A stretch of DNA of 64,000 bases from assembly GCA_002342295.1 (NCBI GenBank), contig DDPR01000008.1, positions 158,078 to 222,077 of the forward strand, given 5' to 3'. This DNA comes from Burkholderiales bacterium UBA2463. GTDB lineage: Bacteria; Pseudomonadota; Gammaproteobacteria; Burkholderiales; Burkholderiaceae_A. Positions within the stretch are counted from its first letter, which is position 1. Every line of letters starts with the position of its first letter. The translations under genes were made by a program, and so were the position numbers. This document shows positions 41,005 to 49,595 of this stretch, piece by piece. Below the pieces are notes generated by a model, which was not told the DNA's origin, searched no databases, and saw nothing but the letters and a program-made list of their open reading frames with translations.

Positions 41005-42456
41005 ATGAACCCCCTTCTTGCTCGTCTTGCCAAGCCCTCGGCCATGCTGGCTACTGGTCTTGGTCTTCTTGGTGTCTGCGGCCTGGCCATGGCTGCCGAC
41101 ACGCCCACAGCAGCGGCCGTGGCAGCAGCCGCGCCCCCCGCTCCGGTTCCCAACAAAGGCGATACCGCCTGGATGCTCATCTCCACCGTCTTGGTGCTTC
41201 TGATGATTGTTCCGGGCCTCGCCCTCTTCTACGGTGGACTGGTTCGCACAAAGAACATGCTCTCGGTGCTCATGCAGGTGATGGTGGGCGCCTCGCTCAT
41301 CTTTGTGCTCTGGGCCATCTACGGCTACACGCTGGCCTTCTCCGGTGGCAACCCCTACTTTGGCGGCCTCGACAAGCTCTTCATGGCGGGCATCACGCCC
41401 GACTCTGTGGCTGCGACCTTTAGCAAAGGCGTGGTCATTCCTGAGCTGGTCTTCGTGGCCTTTCAGGGAACCTTTGCCGCCATTACCTGCGCCCTCATCA
41501 TCGGCGCATTCGCTGAGCGCATGAAGTTTTCCGCGGTCCTGCTGTTTCTCGTGCTCTGGTTTACCTTCTCCTACATTCCTGTTGCGCACATGGTCTGGTA
41601 CTGGGACGGCCCGGATGCCATCACAGATGCCAAGACCCTCGAAGCAGTGACGGCAGCCGCAGGCGCGCTGTGGGCCAAGGGTGCTCTGGACTTTGCCGGT
41701 GGCACGGTGGTCCACATCAATGCCGGCGTGGCGGGTCTCGTGGCTGCCTACATGGTTGGAAAGCGCATCGGCTACGGCAAAGAGGCCATGACCCCTCACT
41801 CTCTGACCCTCACCATGGTCGGTGCGGCCATGCTCTGGGTGGGCTGGTTTGGGTTTAACGCAGGCTCGAACCTGGAAGCAACCGGCACGGCTGCTCTGGC
41901 GATGACCAACACACTCTTTGCAACCGCTGCTGCCGTTCTGGCCTGGCTGGTCGGTGAGTGGATGGCCAAAGGCAAGCCCTCCATGCTGGGTGCAGCCTCC
42001 GGAGCAGTGGCCGGACTCGTGGCCATTACGCCCGCAGCGGGATTCGTAGGGCTTATTGGCGCCCTGGTCATCGGCGCAACAGCAGGCTTTCTCTGCCTGT
42101 GGGGTGTGACGGGTCTCAAGCGCATGCTCAAGGCCGACGACGCACTCGATGTCTTCGGCGTGCACGGTGTGGGTGGCATTGTCGGTGCGCTGCTCACCGG
42201 CGTGTTTGCGGCGCCCTCGCTCGGCGGCACGGGCATCTATGACTACGTGGCCAACGCGGTCGGGCCGGAATACTCGATCTCGGGACAGGTCATGATTCAG
42301 GCGGAGGCCGTTCTCACCACCATCGTCATCTCAGCCATCGTCTCTGTTGTGGCTCTGACCATCGTGAAACTTCTGGTGGGTCTGAGAGTCTCGGAGGAGG
42401 AAGAGCGTGAGGGCCTGGACGTGAGCTCCCACGGCGAAAAGGCGTACTACATGTAA
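41005..42456 (+). CDS. amtB: Ammonium transporter AmtB
   Basis: An inner-membrane trimeric ammonium channel. A signal peptide (residues 1-30, LGVCGLAMA) and an Ala/Pro linker precede about 11 membrane helices. Family features include DTAWMLISTVLVLLMIVPGLALFYGGLVR, the ammonium-gate region FAGGTVVHINAG with the first pore His near residue 231, GWFGFNAGS, and VFGVHGVGGIVGALLTG with the second pore His. The C-terminal tail EEEEREGLDVSSHGEKAYYM has the GlnK-binding DxxxHGE-like pattern. It is encoded with glnK and followed by a strong terminator. Confidence 0.97.
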   Translation: MNPLLARLAKPSAMLATGLGLLGVCGLAMAADTPTAAAVAAAAPPAPVPNKGDTAWMLISTVLVLLMIVPGLALFYGGLVRTKNMLSVLMQVMVGASLIFVLWAIYGYTLAFSGGNPYFGGLDKLFMAGITPDSVAATFSKGVVIPELVFVAFQGTFAAITCALIIGAFAERMKFSAVLLFLVLWFTFSYIPVAHMVWYWDGPDAITDAKTLEAVTAAAGALWAKGALDFAGGTVVHINAGVAGLVAAYMVGKRIGYGKEAMTPHSLTLTMVGAAMLWVGWFGFNAGSNLEATGTAALAMTNTLFATAAAVLAWLVGEWMAKGKPSMLGAASGAVAGLVAITPAAGFVGLIGALVIGATAGFLCLWGVTGLKRMLKADDALDVFGVHGVGGIVGALLTGVFAAPSLGGTGIYDYVANAVGPEYSISGQVMIQAEAVLTTIVISAIVSVVALTIVKLLVGLRVSEEEEREGLDVSSHGEKAYYM

Positions 42457-42484
42457 ATCGTTTCAGATTGATGTTGAGCGGTTC

Positions 42485-42518
42485 AGCCCGCGGTGTGAGA
42501 GCGCCGCGGGCTTTTTTT
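42485..42518 (+). terminator. Intrinsic terminator after amtB
   Basis: A perfect 9-bp stem AGCCCGCGG / CCGCGGGCT with a 10-base loop, running into seven Ts (42512-42518). It lies 28 bp after the amtB stop and ends the porin-glnK-amtB unit. It is the only canonical rho-independent terminator I found in the window, and it ends just 19 bp before the gshA ATG. Confidence 0.92.
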
Positions 42519-42526
42519 ACGGGGGC

Positions 42527-42532
42527 TAAAAT
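42527..42532 (+). promoter_or_regulatory. Possible -10 box just before gshA
   Basis: TAAAAT (5 of 6 to TATAAT) ends 5 bp before the gshA ATG. No -35 box is visible, since that position falls in the terminator stem. If used, the transcript would start on or next to the ATG. Confidence 0.3.
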
Positions 42533-42537
42533 GAGGT

Positions 42538-43854
42538 ATGACCCCCCAACTCTCCACAAGCCTCTGTGGCCATCTGCTGCACCTTGAGCGTCGGGTGCTC
42601 GATCACAGCGCCGAGATTGAACACTGGTTTCGATCGCAGTGGAAGAGCCACATGCCCCCCTTCTATGCATCAGTGGACTTGCGCAATGCCTGCTTCAAGC
42701 TCGCTCCTGTCGACACGAATCTCTTTCCGGGCGGCTTTAACAACCTAAGCGACGAGGCACTGCCCGTTGCAGTTGCAGCGCTGATGTCTTCGATCGAGCA
42801 TCACTGCCCTGACATCCGGCGCGTGCTGCTCATTCCTGAGAACCATACCCGCAATCTTCACTATCTGCGCAATGTCTCTCGCATTGCTGGGCTGCTGCGT
42901 CAGGCGGGCCTAGAGGTGCGCATTGGAACCCTCGTGCCCGAGATCTCCTCGGCCACTCCCGTTCAGATTCAGGGCATCGACGGGCTGCCAACCACGCTCA
43001 CGCTGGAACCACTGGTTCGGATGGGAGAGCGACTGGGCGTCAAAGATTTCGATCCTTGTATGGTCTTACTCAACAACGACCTCTCGGCCGGCGTTCCAAA
43101 GATTCTTCAGGGACTCACTGAACAGCGAGTCTTTCCGCCCTTGCATGCTGGATGGGTCTCGCGCAGAAAGTCTCAGCACTTTCTGGCCTATCGCAGTGTT
43201 GCAGCAGAGTTTGCTGAACGGCTGCAGATCGACCCCTGGCTCATCGACCCCTTCTTTGACAGCTGTCAGGGCGTGGACTTTCAGTCTCGGACCAGCGAGG
43301 ACGCGCTGGCAGAGAAGGTTGACGCCATGCTTGCCCGCATCCGAAGCAAATACAAAGAGTACGACCTGACGCAGACCCCCTTTGTCGTGGTGAAGGCCGA
43401 TGCAGGAACCTATGGAATGGGCATCATGATGGTGAGGGACGCATCGGAGGTTCGCAACCTCAACCGCAAACAGCGCAACAAGATGGCGGTTGTCAAAGAG
43501 GGTCTGAGTGTCTCTGACGTTCTCATCCAAGAAGGCGTTCATTCGTTTGAAACCGTGCTCCTCGAAGATGGGGAGGCGGTGGCTGAGCCCGTGGTCTATA
43601 TGGTTGATCGCTTTGTGGTGGGCGGGTTCTATCGCGTGCATTCTGAGCGTGGCGCAGACGAAAACCTCAATGCGCCCGGAGCGCGTTTTGTTCCCCTGCC
43701 ATTTGAGATGGGATGCCAATCACCTGTTGCTGACCACGAGCCGGATGCGGCGCCCAATCGCCTCTATCTCTATGGTGTGGTTGCCCGCCTCGCCTTGCTG
43801 GCAGCCTCTCGAGAGCTCGAGGCCACACATCCCGCTGCCCATCGGACGGCCTAG
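42538..43854 (+). CDS. gshA: Glutamate-cysteine ligase (proteobacterial GshA type)
   Basis: Makes gamma-glutamylcysteine, the first step to glutathione. The 438-residue protein belongs to the ligase group found in Beta- and acidophilic proteobacteria, distinct from the E. coli type. It shows SVDLRNACFKLAPVDTNLFPGGFNNL near residues 45-70, IPENHTRNLHYLRN, LLNNDLSAG, KADAGTYGMGIMMV and PVVYMVDRFVVGGFYRVHSERG. gshB follows after 4 bp, which supports the call. The ATG lies 19 bp after the amtB terminator; GAGG is too close to it to be a normal ribosome site. Confidence 0.93.
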   Translation: MTPQLSTSLCGHLLHLERRVLDHSAEIEHWFRSQWKSHMPPFYASVDLRNACFKLAPVDTNLFPGGFNNLSDEALPVAVAALMSSIEHHCPDIRRVLLIPENHTRNLHYLRNVSRIAGLLRQAGLEVRIGTLVPEISSATPVQIQGIDGLPTTLTLEPLVRMGERLGVKDFDPCMVLLNNDLSAGVPKILQGLTEQRVFPPLHAGWVSRRKSQHFLAYRSVAAEFAERLQIDPWLIDPFFDSCQGVDFQSRTSEDALAEKVDAMLARIRSKYKEYDLTQTPFVVVKADAGTYGMGIMMVRDASEVRNLNRKQRNKMAVVKEGLSVSDVLIQEGVHSFETVLLEDGEAVAEPVVYMVDRFVVGGFYRVHSERGADENLNAPGARFVPLPFEMGCQSPVADHEPDAAPNRLYLYGVVARLALLAASRELEATHPAAHRTA

Positions 43855-43858
43855 CCCT

Positions 43859-44845
43859 GTGGCCCGGCTTCTCTTTGTCTGTGACGCGCTAGAGACCTTC
43901 AAGCCGCACAAAGATTCCACGCTTGCCATGATGCGCGCAGCGCAGACCAGGGGCCACAGCATCTGGGTGGCTGAGCCCTGTGGGCTGATTGCCGACTGGG
44001 CCGAGGGGCGAAGGCGTCAGCTCCTAGGGCCCCACCTTGTGATTCATGCAGCGCAAATTCGAATTCAAGAGGCGTCTGAGCGGCGAGACGGGCGCTGGTG
44101 GCAGGTGCTTGAGGACGGCCACTTTGACCACGGCACTTTTGATGCGGTGCTTATGAGAAAGGATCCGCCCTTCGACGTGGACTATCTGGTGGCCACACAG
44201 ATGCTCGACCTGCTCGAGCGCGCTGGCATGCCGGTTTTTAATCGGCCCGTTGCCCTGCGTGACCACGGCGAGAAACTCGCGGTGCTGGAGTTCTCAGATT
44301 TTGCGCCCGAGGGAATCGTTTCGGCCCATATGGAGCGCCTCTCGGCCTTTGCCAAAGACCATGCGCGCGTTGTCTTCAAACCCCTGGATGCCATGGGTGG
44401 TGCGGGTATTTTTCTGAGCCATGCAAGCGACCCCAACCTGCCTGTCATTCTTGAGACGCTCACCGACCACGGCCGCAGACAGATCATGGCCCAGCGCTGG
44501 GTTCCCGAGATCTCGCAGGGCGATAAGCGCATCCTCATCATTGACGGGGAACCCCTTCCCTATGCCCTGGCCAGAATTCCTCCCGAGGGCGCATCGCGCG
44601 GGAACCTCGCCGCCGGAGGGCGGGGAGAGGCAAGGCCCCTCACTTCGCGCGACCTGGAGATTGCGCGGGCCCTCGGCCCAGAACTTGCCGACCGTGGACT
44701 CTTTCTGGTGGGGCTTGATGTGATTGGGGACTACCTTACAGAGATCAACGTGACGAGCCCAACAGGCTTTGTTGAGATTGAGCAGCAGACGGGCTTTGCC
44801 GTTGCAGATCATTTTATTGAGCGCTTAGAGGTTCATCTTGTCTGA
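43859..44845 (+). CDS. gshB: Glutathione synthetase
   Basis: Adds glycine to gamma-glutamylcysteine using ATP. It is an ATP-grasp enzyme of 328 residues. The start region (M)ARLLFVCDALETFKPHKDSTLAMM matches the family, with GTG at 43859 as the start; the long open frame before it is only the shadow of gshA. Other motifs are LMRKDPPFDVDYL, VFKPLDAMGGAGIF, KRILIIDGEPLPYALARIPPEG with the RG-rich loop after it, and the metal site EINVTSPTGFVEIEQ. It sits 4 bp after gshA and overlaps the PTS EIIA gene by 8 bp. Confidence 0.95.
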   Translation: MARLLFVCDALETFKPHKDSTLAMMRAAQTRGHSIWVAEPCGLIADWAEGRRRQLLGPHLVIHAAQIRIQEASERRDGRWWQVLEDGHFDHGTFDAVLMRKDPPFDVDYLVATQMLDLLERAGMPVFNRPVALRDHGEKLAVLEFSDFAPEGIVSAHMERLSAFAKDHARVVFKPLDAMGGAGIFLSHASDPNLPVILETLTDHGRRQIMAQRWVPEISQGDKRILIIDGEPLPYALARIPPEGASRGNLAAGGRGEARPLTSRDLEIARALGPELADRGLFLVGLDVIGDYLTEINVTSPTGFVEIEQQTGFAVADHFIERLEVHLV

Positions 44846-45257
44846 ATCTGTCCACACCGAAATCTTTCTGGTCTGTCACTCGCCCATGGCCTCGGCCCTG
44901 CATGCGGTGGCCTGTCATGGGTTCTCTCAGAAACTCTCGGACCTTCAGGTCCTCGATGTGCTGGAGAGTCAGAAAAAAGAGCAGGTGGCCGAGCGACTGC
45001 AGCATCTCTGGGAGGCTTCAGGGCGTCCCGCTAATGTGCTCATCCTCACCGACCTCCTCGGAGCCACACCGGCCAACGGGGTATCGGCCTGGATGGCCCA
45101 CAGCCCCTGCGAATCTGCGGGCGTCGCAGGGGTAAGCCTGCCGATGCTTCTGCGTGCCCTCACTCACCGAGACGAGCCCCCCACCGCCTTGGCCCAAAGA
45201 ATCTTGAAGGGCCAGGCAGACTGTGCAAGTTTTTTCTCCGAAGGTCATGTGTCGTGA
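44838..45257 (+). CDS. PTS EIIA component, mannose type (regulatory PTS)
   Basis: A 139-residue EIIA-Man fold protein. Relatives have VTHGxxA with the phosphorylated His near residue 10; here the segment is FLVCHSPMASALHAVACHG, with His14 the likely acceptor. VLILTDLLGATPANG matches the family core. It starts at TTG 44838, overlapping gshB by 8 bp. No EIIB or EIIC sugar permease gene lies nearby, so the set EIIA-HPr-EI is probably a regulatory phosphorelay rather than a sugar importer, as in many Betaproteobacteria. The serine after the active His (most relatives have Gly) is worth noting. Confidence 0.86.
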   Translation: MSESVHTEIFLVCHSPMASALHAVACHGFSQKLSDLQVLDVLESQKKEQVAERLQHLWEASGRPANVLILTDLLGATPANGVSAWMAHSPCESAGVAGVSLPMLLRALTHRDEPPTALAQRILKGQADCASFFSEGHVS

Positions 45258-45523
45258 AAAAAGAAACCGTCCGCATCATCAATGCCCTGGGTCTTCATCT
45301 TCGGGCCTCTTCAAAACTCTCACAGACCGCCACTCGTTACCCCTGTGAGGTCTGGATCAGCAAGGGGGACAAGCGCGTCAATGCCAAGAGCGTGCTCGGT
45401 GTCACGATGCTTGCCGCCGGGCCGGGCACTGACGTCGAGATCGAGACCGACGGGCCCATGGAAGAAGAGGCGATGGCCGCCCTCAAAGCCCTGATTGCTG
45501 ATCGCTTTGGCGAGGGCGGCTAG
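45254..45523 (+). CDS. ptsH: PTS phosphocarrier protein HPr
   Basis: Carries phosphate from EI to EIIA. The 89-residue protein shows the active-site His15 in NALGLHLRASSKL, where most HPr proteins read GLHARPA, and the regulatory Ser region NAKSVLGVTMLAAGPG. It starts with GTG in a GTGA overlap with the EIIA gene, and ptsI follows after 2 bp. Ser46 is present, but I see no HPr kinase gene in this window. Confidence 0.95.
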   Translation: MKKETVRIINALGLHLRASSKLSQTATRYPCEVWISKGDKRVNAKSVLGVTMLAAGPGTDVEIETDGPMEEEAMAALKALIADRFGEGG

Positions 45524-45525
45524 AC

Positions 45526-47313
45526 GTGGCCTGGGCCGTCTCGGGCATTGGTGTCGGAGAGGGCCTTGCCCTTGGTCGAGCCTGGGTGCTTGCGCCCGCC
45601 TCATTTGATCTGCCCCGACGATCTCTCGAGCAAGACCAGATTCCCGAGGAGAAGGCTCGGTTTAGCGCTGCGCTTGAGGTGGTATCGGCTGAATTTGATC
45701 AGCTGCGCGCAACCCTAGGGCAAGACCCGGCAGCCGAGGTGCGGGCCTTTCTTGACCTCCAGTCTATTGTGCTGCATGACCCGCTTCTGGTTGATGCAAC
45801 CCTCGCGCGAATTGAGACAGAGGCCTGCAACGCTGAGTGGGCGCTGGTCCAACAGTTTGAGCTGGTGGCCGAGCAGTTTGACTCCATTGAGGACCCCTAT
45901 CTTCGAGAACGTAAGGCCGATGTTCAGCAGCTCGTTGAGCGCGTCCTCAAGGTGATGCAAGGGGCCGAGGGTCTTTCTTCGGCCCTCAAGCAGCAACGCT
46001 CGCAAGATCTTCCTGTCGACCTGCCCTGGATATTGGTGGCCCACGACATTGCGCCCTCGGACATGCTGCTCATTCGCGAGCATCAGTTCGCTGGGTTTGC
46101 CACCGATTCGGGCAGCCCCACAGCCCACACCGCCATTCTCGCGCGCAGCCTGGGTCTGCCGGCCGTGGTGGGGCTGCAATCGCTTCATGGACTGGTCAAG
46201 CAGGGTGAGGAGATCGTTCTGGATGCCGCCTCCGGAACGGTTCTAGGCAGCCTTGATGCGGGCCTGCGTGCTGACGTTCATCAGCGCCTTGCCGAGGAAA
46301 GACTCAGGAACGAGCGGCTCAAGCGACTCAAGAGCCTGGCCGCGGTCACGCTAGATCAGGTGCCCATCTCGCTCTTGGCCAACCTTGATCTTCCTGAGGA
46401 CGCACAGGCCGCGCTGGATGCCGGCTGTGACGGGGTGGGTCTTTTCAGGAGTGAATTTTTGTTCATGAACCGGGCCACACCACCGACTGAGGAGGAGCAG
46501 TTCAATGCCTACTCGCAGGTGGTTCAGACGATGGCCGGTCGAAGTGTCACCATCCGAACGCTCGACTCGGGCGCAGACAAGGACGTGCCTGCACTCTCTG
46601 CGGGCCGCCAGATTCCCACAAACCCCGCGCTTGCCCTGCGGGCTATTCGGCTCTGTCTGGCCGAGCCTGAACTCTTCCTCACGCAGCTGCGCGCGATCCT
46701 GCGCGCCTCAGCCCTTGGCCCCCTGCGAATCATGATCCCACTGGTGAGCGGGCCCCAAGAGGTTGTGCTGGCCCGCAGGCTTATTCAACAAGCGATGGAC
46801 CAGCTCAGCAGCAGGGGGCTCGCCTTCGATCGGGCTGTGCGCATCGGAGCCATGATTGAGGTGCCTTCGGCAGCCATCACCATTGACAGCCTGCTTGCCC
46901 ACATCGATTTTGCATCTCTTGGCACCAACGATCTCATTCAGTACACATTGGCCATTGACCGCACCGACAGCGAGGTGGCCCACCTCTATGAACCGCTTCA
47001 TCCGGCCGTTCTCAGGCTCATTCGGGACGTGATTAAAGCCTGTGACCGGGCGGGTACCTCCATCTCTTTATGTGGGGAGATGGCGGGGGAGCCGGGCTTT
47101 ACCCAGCTGCTCCTGGGGCTCGGACTGCGTGAGTTTTCAATGCACCCCATTGAGCTGCTTCGGGTCAAGCAAGAGATTCTGCGTTCAGACTTTGCGGCAC
47201 TCTCGCGGCCCACGGGCAGGCTGTTGCGCCTGCCCGATGCAAAACGAATTCGGGCGGGACTGCCGAATCTCTCGAAATCAAGCCCTCAGGACCTGCGGTC
47301 AACAACGGCCTGA
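45526..47313 (+). CDS. ptsI: PTS enzyme I (phosphoenolpyruvate-protein phosphotransferase)
   Basis: Takes phosphate from PEP onto a histidine and passes it to HPr. The 595 residues contain the HPr-binding N-terminal domain, the phosphohistidine swivel domain with GSPTAHTAILARSL (His near residue 200), and the PEP-binding barrel. The barrel has GVGLFRSEFLFMNR, RTLDSGADKDVPAL, GAMIEVPSAAI, SLGTNDLIQYTLAIDR and the catalytic Cys in LCGEMAGEP near residue 516. It starts at GTG 45526, two bases after the ptsH stop. The tail overlaps the LuxR-type gene by 28 bp. Confidence 0.97.
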   Translation: MAWAVSGIGVGEGLALGRAWVLAPASFDLPRRSLEQDQIPEEKARFSAALEVVSAEFDQLRATLGQDPAAEVRAFLDLQSIVLHDPLLVDATLARIETEACNAEWALVQQFELVAEQFDSIEDPYLRERKADVQQLVERVLKVMQGAEGLSSALKQQRSQDLPVDLPWILVAHDIAPSDMLLIREHQFAGFATDSGSPTAHTAILARSLGLPAVVGLQSLHGLVKQGEEIVLDAASGTVLGSLDAGLRADVHQRLAEERLRNERLKRLKSLAAVTLDQVPISLLANLDLPEDAQAALDAGCDGVGLFRSEFLFMNRATPPTEEEQFNAYSQVVQTMAGRSVTIRTLDSGADKDVPALSAGRQIPTNPALALRAIRLCLAEPELFLTQLRAILRASALGPLRIMIPLVSGPQEVVLARRLIQQAMDQLSSRGLAFDRAVRIGAMIEVPSAAITIDSLLAHIDFASLGTNDLIQYTLAIDRTDSEVAHLYEPLHPAVLRLIRDVIKACDRAGTSISLCGEMAGEPGFTQLLLGLGLREFSMHPIELLRVKQEILRSDFAALSRPTGRLLRLPDAKRIRAGLPNLSKSSPQDLRSTTA

Positions 47314-47696
47314 GCCCAGCCGGCCCGAAAGGCCGCCACAACCACTTCGGCCCGGTTGCGCACATTGAGGGCGCGCAAAATGGCGCTGATGTGCACCTTT
47401 GCGGTCCCCTCGGACATGCCAAGGCACCGGCAGATCGTCTTGGTGGGCTTACCCTCAACCAGATAACCCAGCACCTCAAACTGCCGGGGTGTGAGCGCAG
47501 CCCAGGGAGAGGCCTCCTGCGCAGCGTCCCGCACCTCCACCCGGATGACTGCGGTGCCTCCGGGCTTGAGGCTTCGGCGATTGCCCGAAGACAGGCTGGT
47601 CCCAAGCGCCTCGGAGGGTACGCGGATGGGCTGGGCATCTGGGGTCTGCTGGTGGGCATGGTGGGCTGCGAGCAGGCGAGCAATTGAATCCGACAT
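47286..47696 (-). CDS. Orphan LuxR-type HTH transcription factor
   Basis: A 136-residue protein with an unfamiliar N-terminal half (residues about 1-65, rich in Ala, Ser, Arg) and a C-terminal LuxR/GerE helix-turn-helix. The latter has LTPRQFEVLGYLVEGKPTKTICRCLGMSEGTAKVHISAIL, followed by RNRAEVVVAA. It lacks a receiver or autoinducer-binding domain, so its signal input is unclear. The ATG at 47696 was chosen because AAAGGAG lies 8 bases upstream; TTG at 47714 is also in frame. It is divergent from metX with 90 bp between, and convergent with ptsI, so it may control either unit or itself. Confidence 0.82.
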   Translation of the reverse strand: MSDSIARLLAAHHAHQQTPDAQPIRVPSEALGTSLSSGNRRSLKPGGTAVIRVEVRDAAQEASPWAALTPRQFEVLGYLVEGKPTKTICRCLGMSEGTAKVHISAILRALNVRNRAEVVVAAFRAGWAQAVVDRRS

Positions 47697-47786
47697 CTCA
47701 TGGGCTCCTTTCAATTCAGAATGGGAGACGAAGTGTCGGGCCTGCCAAGGGGTCCAACTGTAAAAAAGTGTGTCAAATTAGCCCCC

Positions 47787-48935
47787 ATGCATCACGCAAC
47801 AGAATCTGGGTCCGTCGGGCCCGTGGTTGAGCAATTCGCGGATTTTCACGAACCCTTCTCGCTTGCCAGTGGCCAGAGCCTCTCTGGGTTTACTTTGGCT
47901 TACGAGACATACGGAACCCTCAACGCAGACCGCTCCAATGCGGTCTTGGTCTGTCACGCCCTCAATGCCTCACACCATGTGGCGGGAACCTATGCGCAGG
48001 GGCCCGTGAACCTGGGTTGGTGGGACAACATGGTGGGGCCCGGCAAGCCGCTCGACACGCGCGAATTCTTCGTGTTGGGTGTCAACAATCTGGGCTCCTG
48101 TTTTGGATCCACCGGCCCGGCCAGCCTCGACCCTGCGACGGGCCAACCCTACGGCAGTCACTTTCCAGTGGTCACGGTAGAAGACTGGGTGAGGGCCCAG
48201 GCGCTCCTGGCCGATCGACTCGGCATTGCTCAGTTCGCGGCAGTCATGGGTGGCAGCCTTGGCGGGATGCAGGCCCTGGAGTGGACGATTGCCTTTCCTG
48301 AGCGCGTTCGTCATGCCTTTGTCATTGCCTCGACTCCGCGACTTTCAGCCCAGAACATCGCCTTTAACGAAGTCGCGCGACGCGCAATTCTGAAAGATCC
48401 GGACTTTCATGGGGGCGATTACTACGCCCATCAGGTGGTTCCCAGCCATGGCCTCTCCGTGGCGCGCATGATTGGCCACATCACCTATCTCTCGGACGAC
48501 GATATGGCGCAGAAGTTTGGCCGCTCGCTCAGAGACAACGGGGGCGGCTATCGGTTTGGCTTTGAGGCGGAGTTTGAAATTGAAAACTACCTGCGTCACC
48601 AGGGAGAAAAGTTTTCTCGATACTTCGATGCCAACACCTATCTACTCATCACTCGCGCGCTCGACTACTTCGATCCCAGCCGCACCACGGGGGGAGACCT
48701 TGCTCGGGCCCTAGAGCCGGCGCGGGCCTCTTTCTCGGTGGTCTCCTTTACGACAGACTGGCGCTTTCCGCCCGAACGCTCCCGGGAGATTGTGTCGGCG
48801 CTGATTCAAAACGGCTCCGCTGTGAACTACGCGGAGATTGATGCGCCCCACGGGCACGACGCGTTTCTGATGAGCGACCCACGCTATCACGCGTTTGTGC
48901 GAGAGAACTTCAAGCAGCTAAGGGCGCAGATATGA
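47787..48935 (+). CDS. metX: Homoserine O-acyltransferase MetX
   Basis: Activates homoserine with acetyl-CoA or succinyl-CoA for methionine synthesis. The 382-residue alpha/beta hydrolase shows VCHALNASHH, WWDNMVGPGKPLDT, the nucleophile Ser in VMGGSLGGMQALEW near residue 155, an Asp in FTTDWRFPPE near 324 and the His in DAPHGHDAFLM near 355. Whether it uses acetyl- or succinyl-CoA cannot be settled by motif alone; in Betaproteobacteria many MetX proteins are reported to use succinyl-CoA. The ATG at 47787 matches the family start. It overlaps metW by ATGA. Confidence 0.95.
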   Translation: MHHATESGSVGPVVEQFADFHEPFSLASGQSLSGFTLAYETYGTLNADRSNAVLVCHALNASHHVAGTYAQGPVNLGWWDNMVGPGKPLDTREFFVLGVNNLGSCFGSTGPASLDPATGQPYGSHFPVVTVEDWVRAQALLADRLGIAQFAAVMGGSLGGMQALEWTIAFPERVRHAFVIASTPRLSAQNIAFNEVARRAILKDPDFHGGDYYAHQVVPSHGLSVARMIGHITYLSDDDMAQKFGRSLRDNGGGYRFGFEAEFEIENYLRHQGEKFSRYFDANTYLLITRALDYFDPSRTTGGDLARALEPARASFSVVSFTTDWRFPPERSREIVSALIQNGSAVNYAEIDAPHGHDAFLMSDPRYHAFVRENFKQLRAQI

Positions 48936-49561
48936 CGGGCGCGCTCAGCGGGCTTCGGGCCGACCTCGCACTCATCGCCCAGTGGGTTCCCCGGGGGGCA
49001 AAGGTGCTCGACCTGGGCTGCGGCGACGGAGCGCTCCTGGAATGGCTTTCTCAAAACAAAGGGTGCCGGGGCTATGGGGCGGAGATTGACGAGGGCAAGG
49101 TGCTCTCCTGCGTGGCTCGCGGTGTGCATGTCATTCAGGCCGACATAGACAGTGGCCTGTCCATCTTTGCGCATGCAAACTTTGATCTGGTGATCTTGTC
49201 GCAGGCACTTCAAGCCACCCATCAGACCGAGCGCGTACTCGGAGATATTGCGCGGCTTGGCCGAGAAGTGATTGTCAGCATCCCCAACTTTGGTCACTGG
49301 TCTCACATCCAATCACTGTTGACCGGTCACATGCCTGTCAACGATCGTCTGCCCTATGAGTGGTACGACACGCCCAACCGACACCTCGCAACGACCAAAG
49401 ACTTTGAGGCCCTGCTCCATCAGATGGGAATGCGCGTTATGGAGCGCCTGTATGTGCGCGAGGACACCGGCGGCGAGGTTCATCGAGTGACCTGGGCAAC
49501 CACTCTGCGTGCAACCCTTGCGCTTTATCGCTTCTCTGGCATGTCATCGGAGCACATCTGA
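48932..49561 (+). CDS. metW: Methionine biosynthesis protein MetW
   Basis: A 209-residue methyltransferase-fold protein that accompanies MetX and is needed for its activity in several bacteria. The SAM-binding motif is KVLDLGCGDGALLEWL near residues 24-39. Family segments YGAEIDEGKVLSCVARGVHVIQADID, SIPNFGHW and LPYEWYDTPNRHLAT are all present. It starts inside the metX stop (ATGA), so equimolar translation with MetX is likely. Confidence 0.95.
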   Translation: MTGALSGLRADLALIAQWVPRGAKVLDLGCGDGALLEWLSQNKGCRGYGAEIDEGKVLSCVARGVHVIQADIDSGLSIFAHANFDLVILSQALQATHQTERVLGDIARLGREVIVSIPNFGHWSHIQSLLTGHMPVNDRLPYEWYDTPNRHLATTKDFEALLHQMGMRVMERLYVREDTGGEVHRVTWATTLRATLALYRFSGMSSEHI

Positions 49562-49595
49562 GGGTGATAGCCTTAGAGCGAAGGGGGTAACCACT

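Noticed and set aside
40564..42165. A 533-codon open frame on the minus strand opposite glnK and amtB
   Set aside because: It is a composition shadow of two certain genes, rich in His, Gly and Cys with no domain pattern, and has no place in the operon structure.
43508..43858. Upstream extension of the gshB frame within gshA
   Set aside because: The sequence before GTG 43859 is an out-of-frame shadow of gshA and lacks homology to glutathione synthetase.
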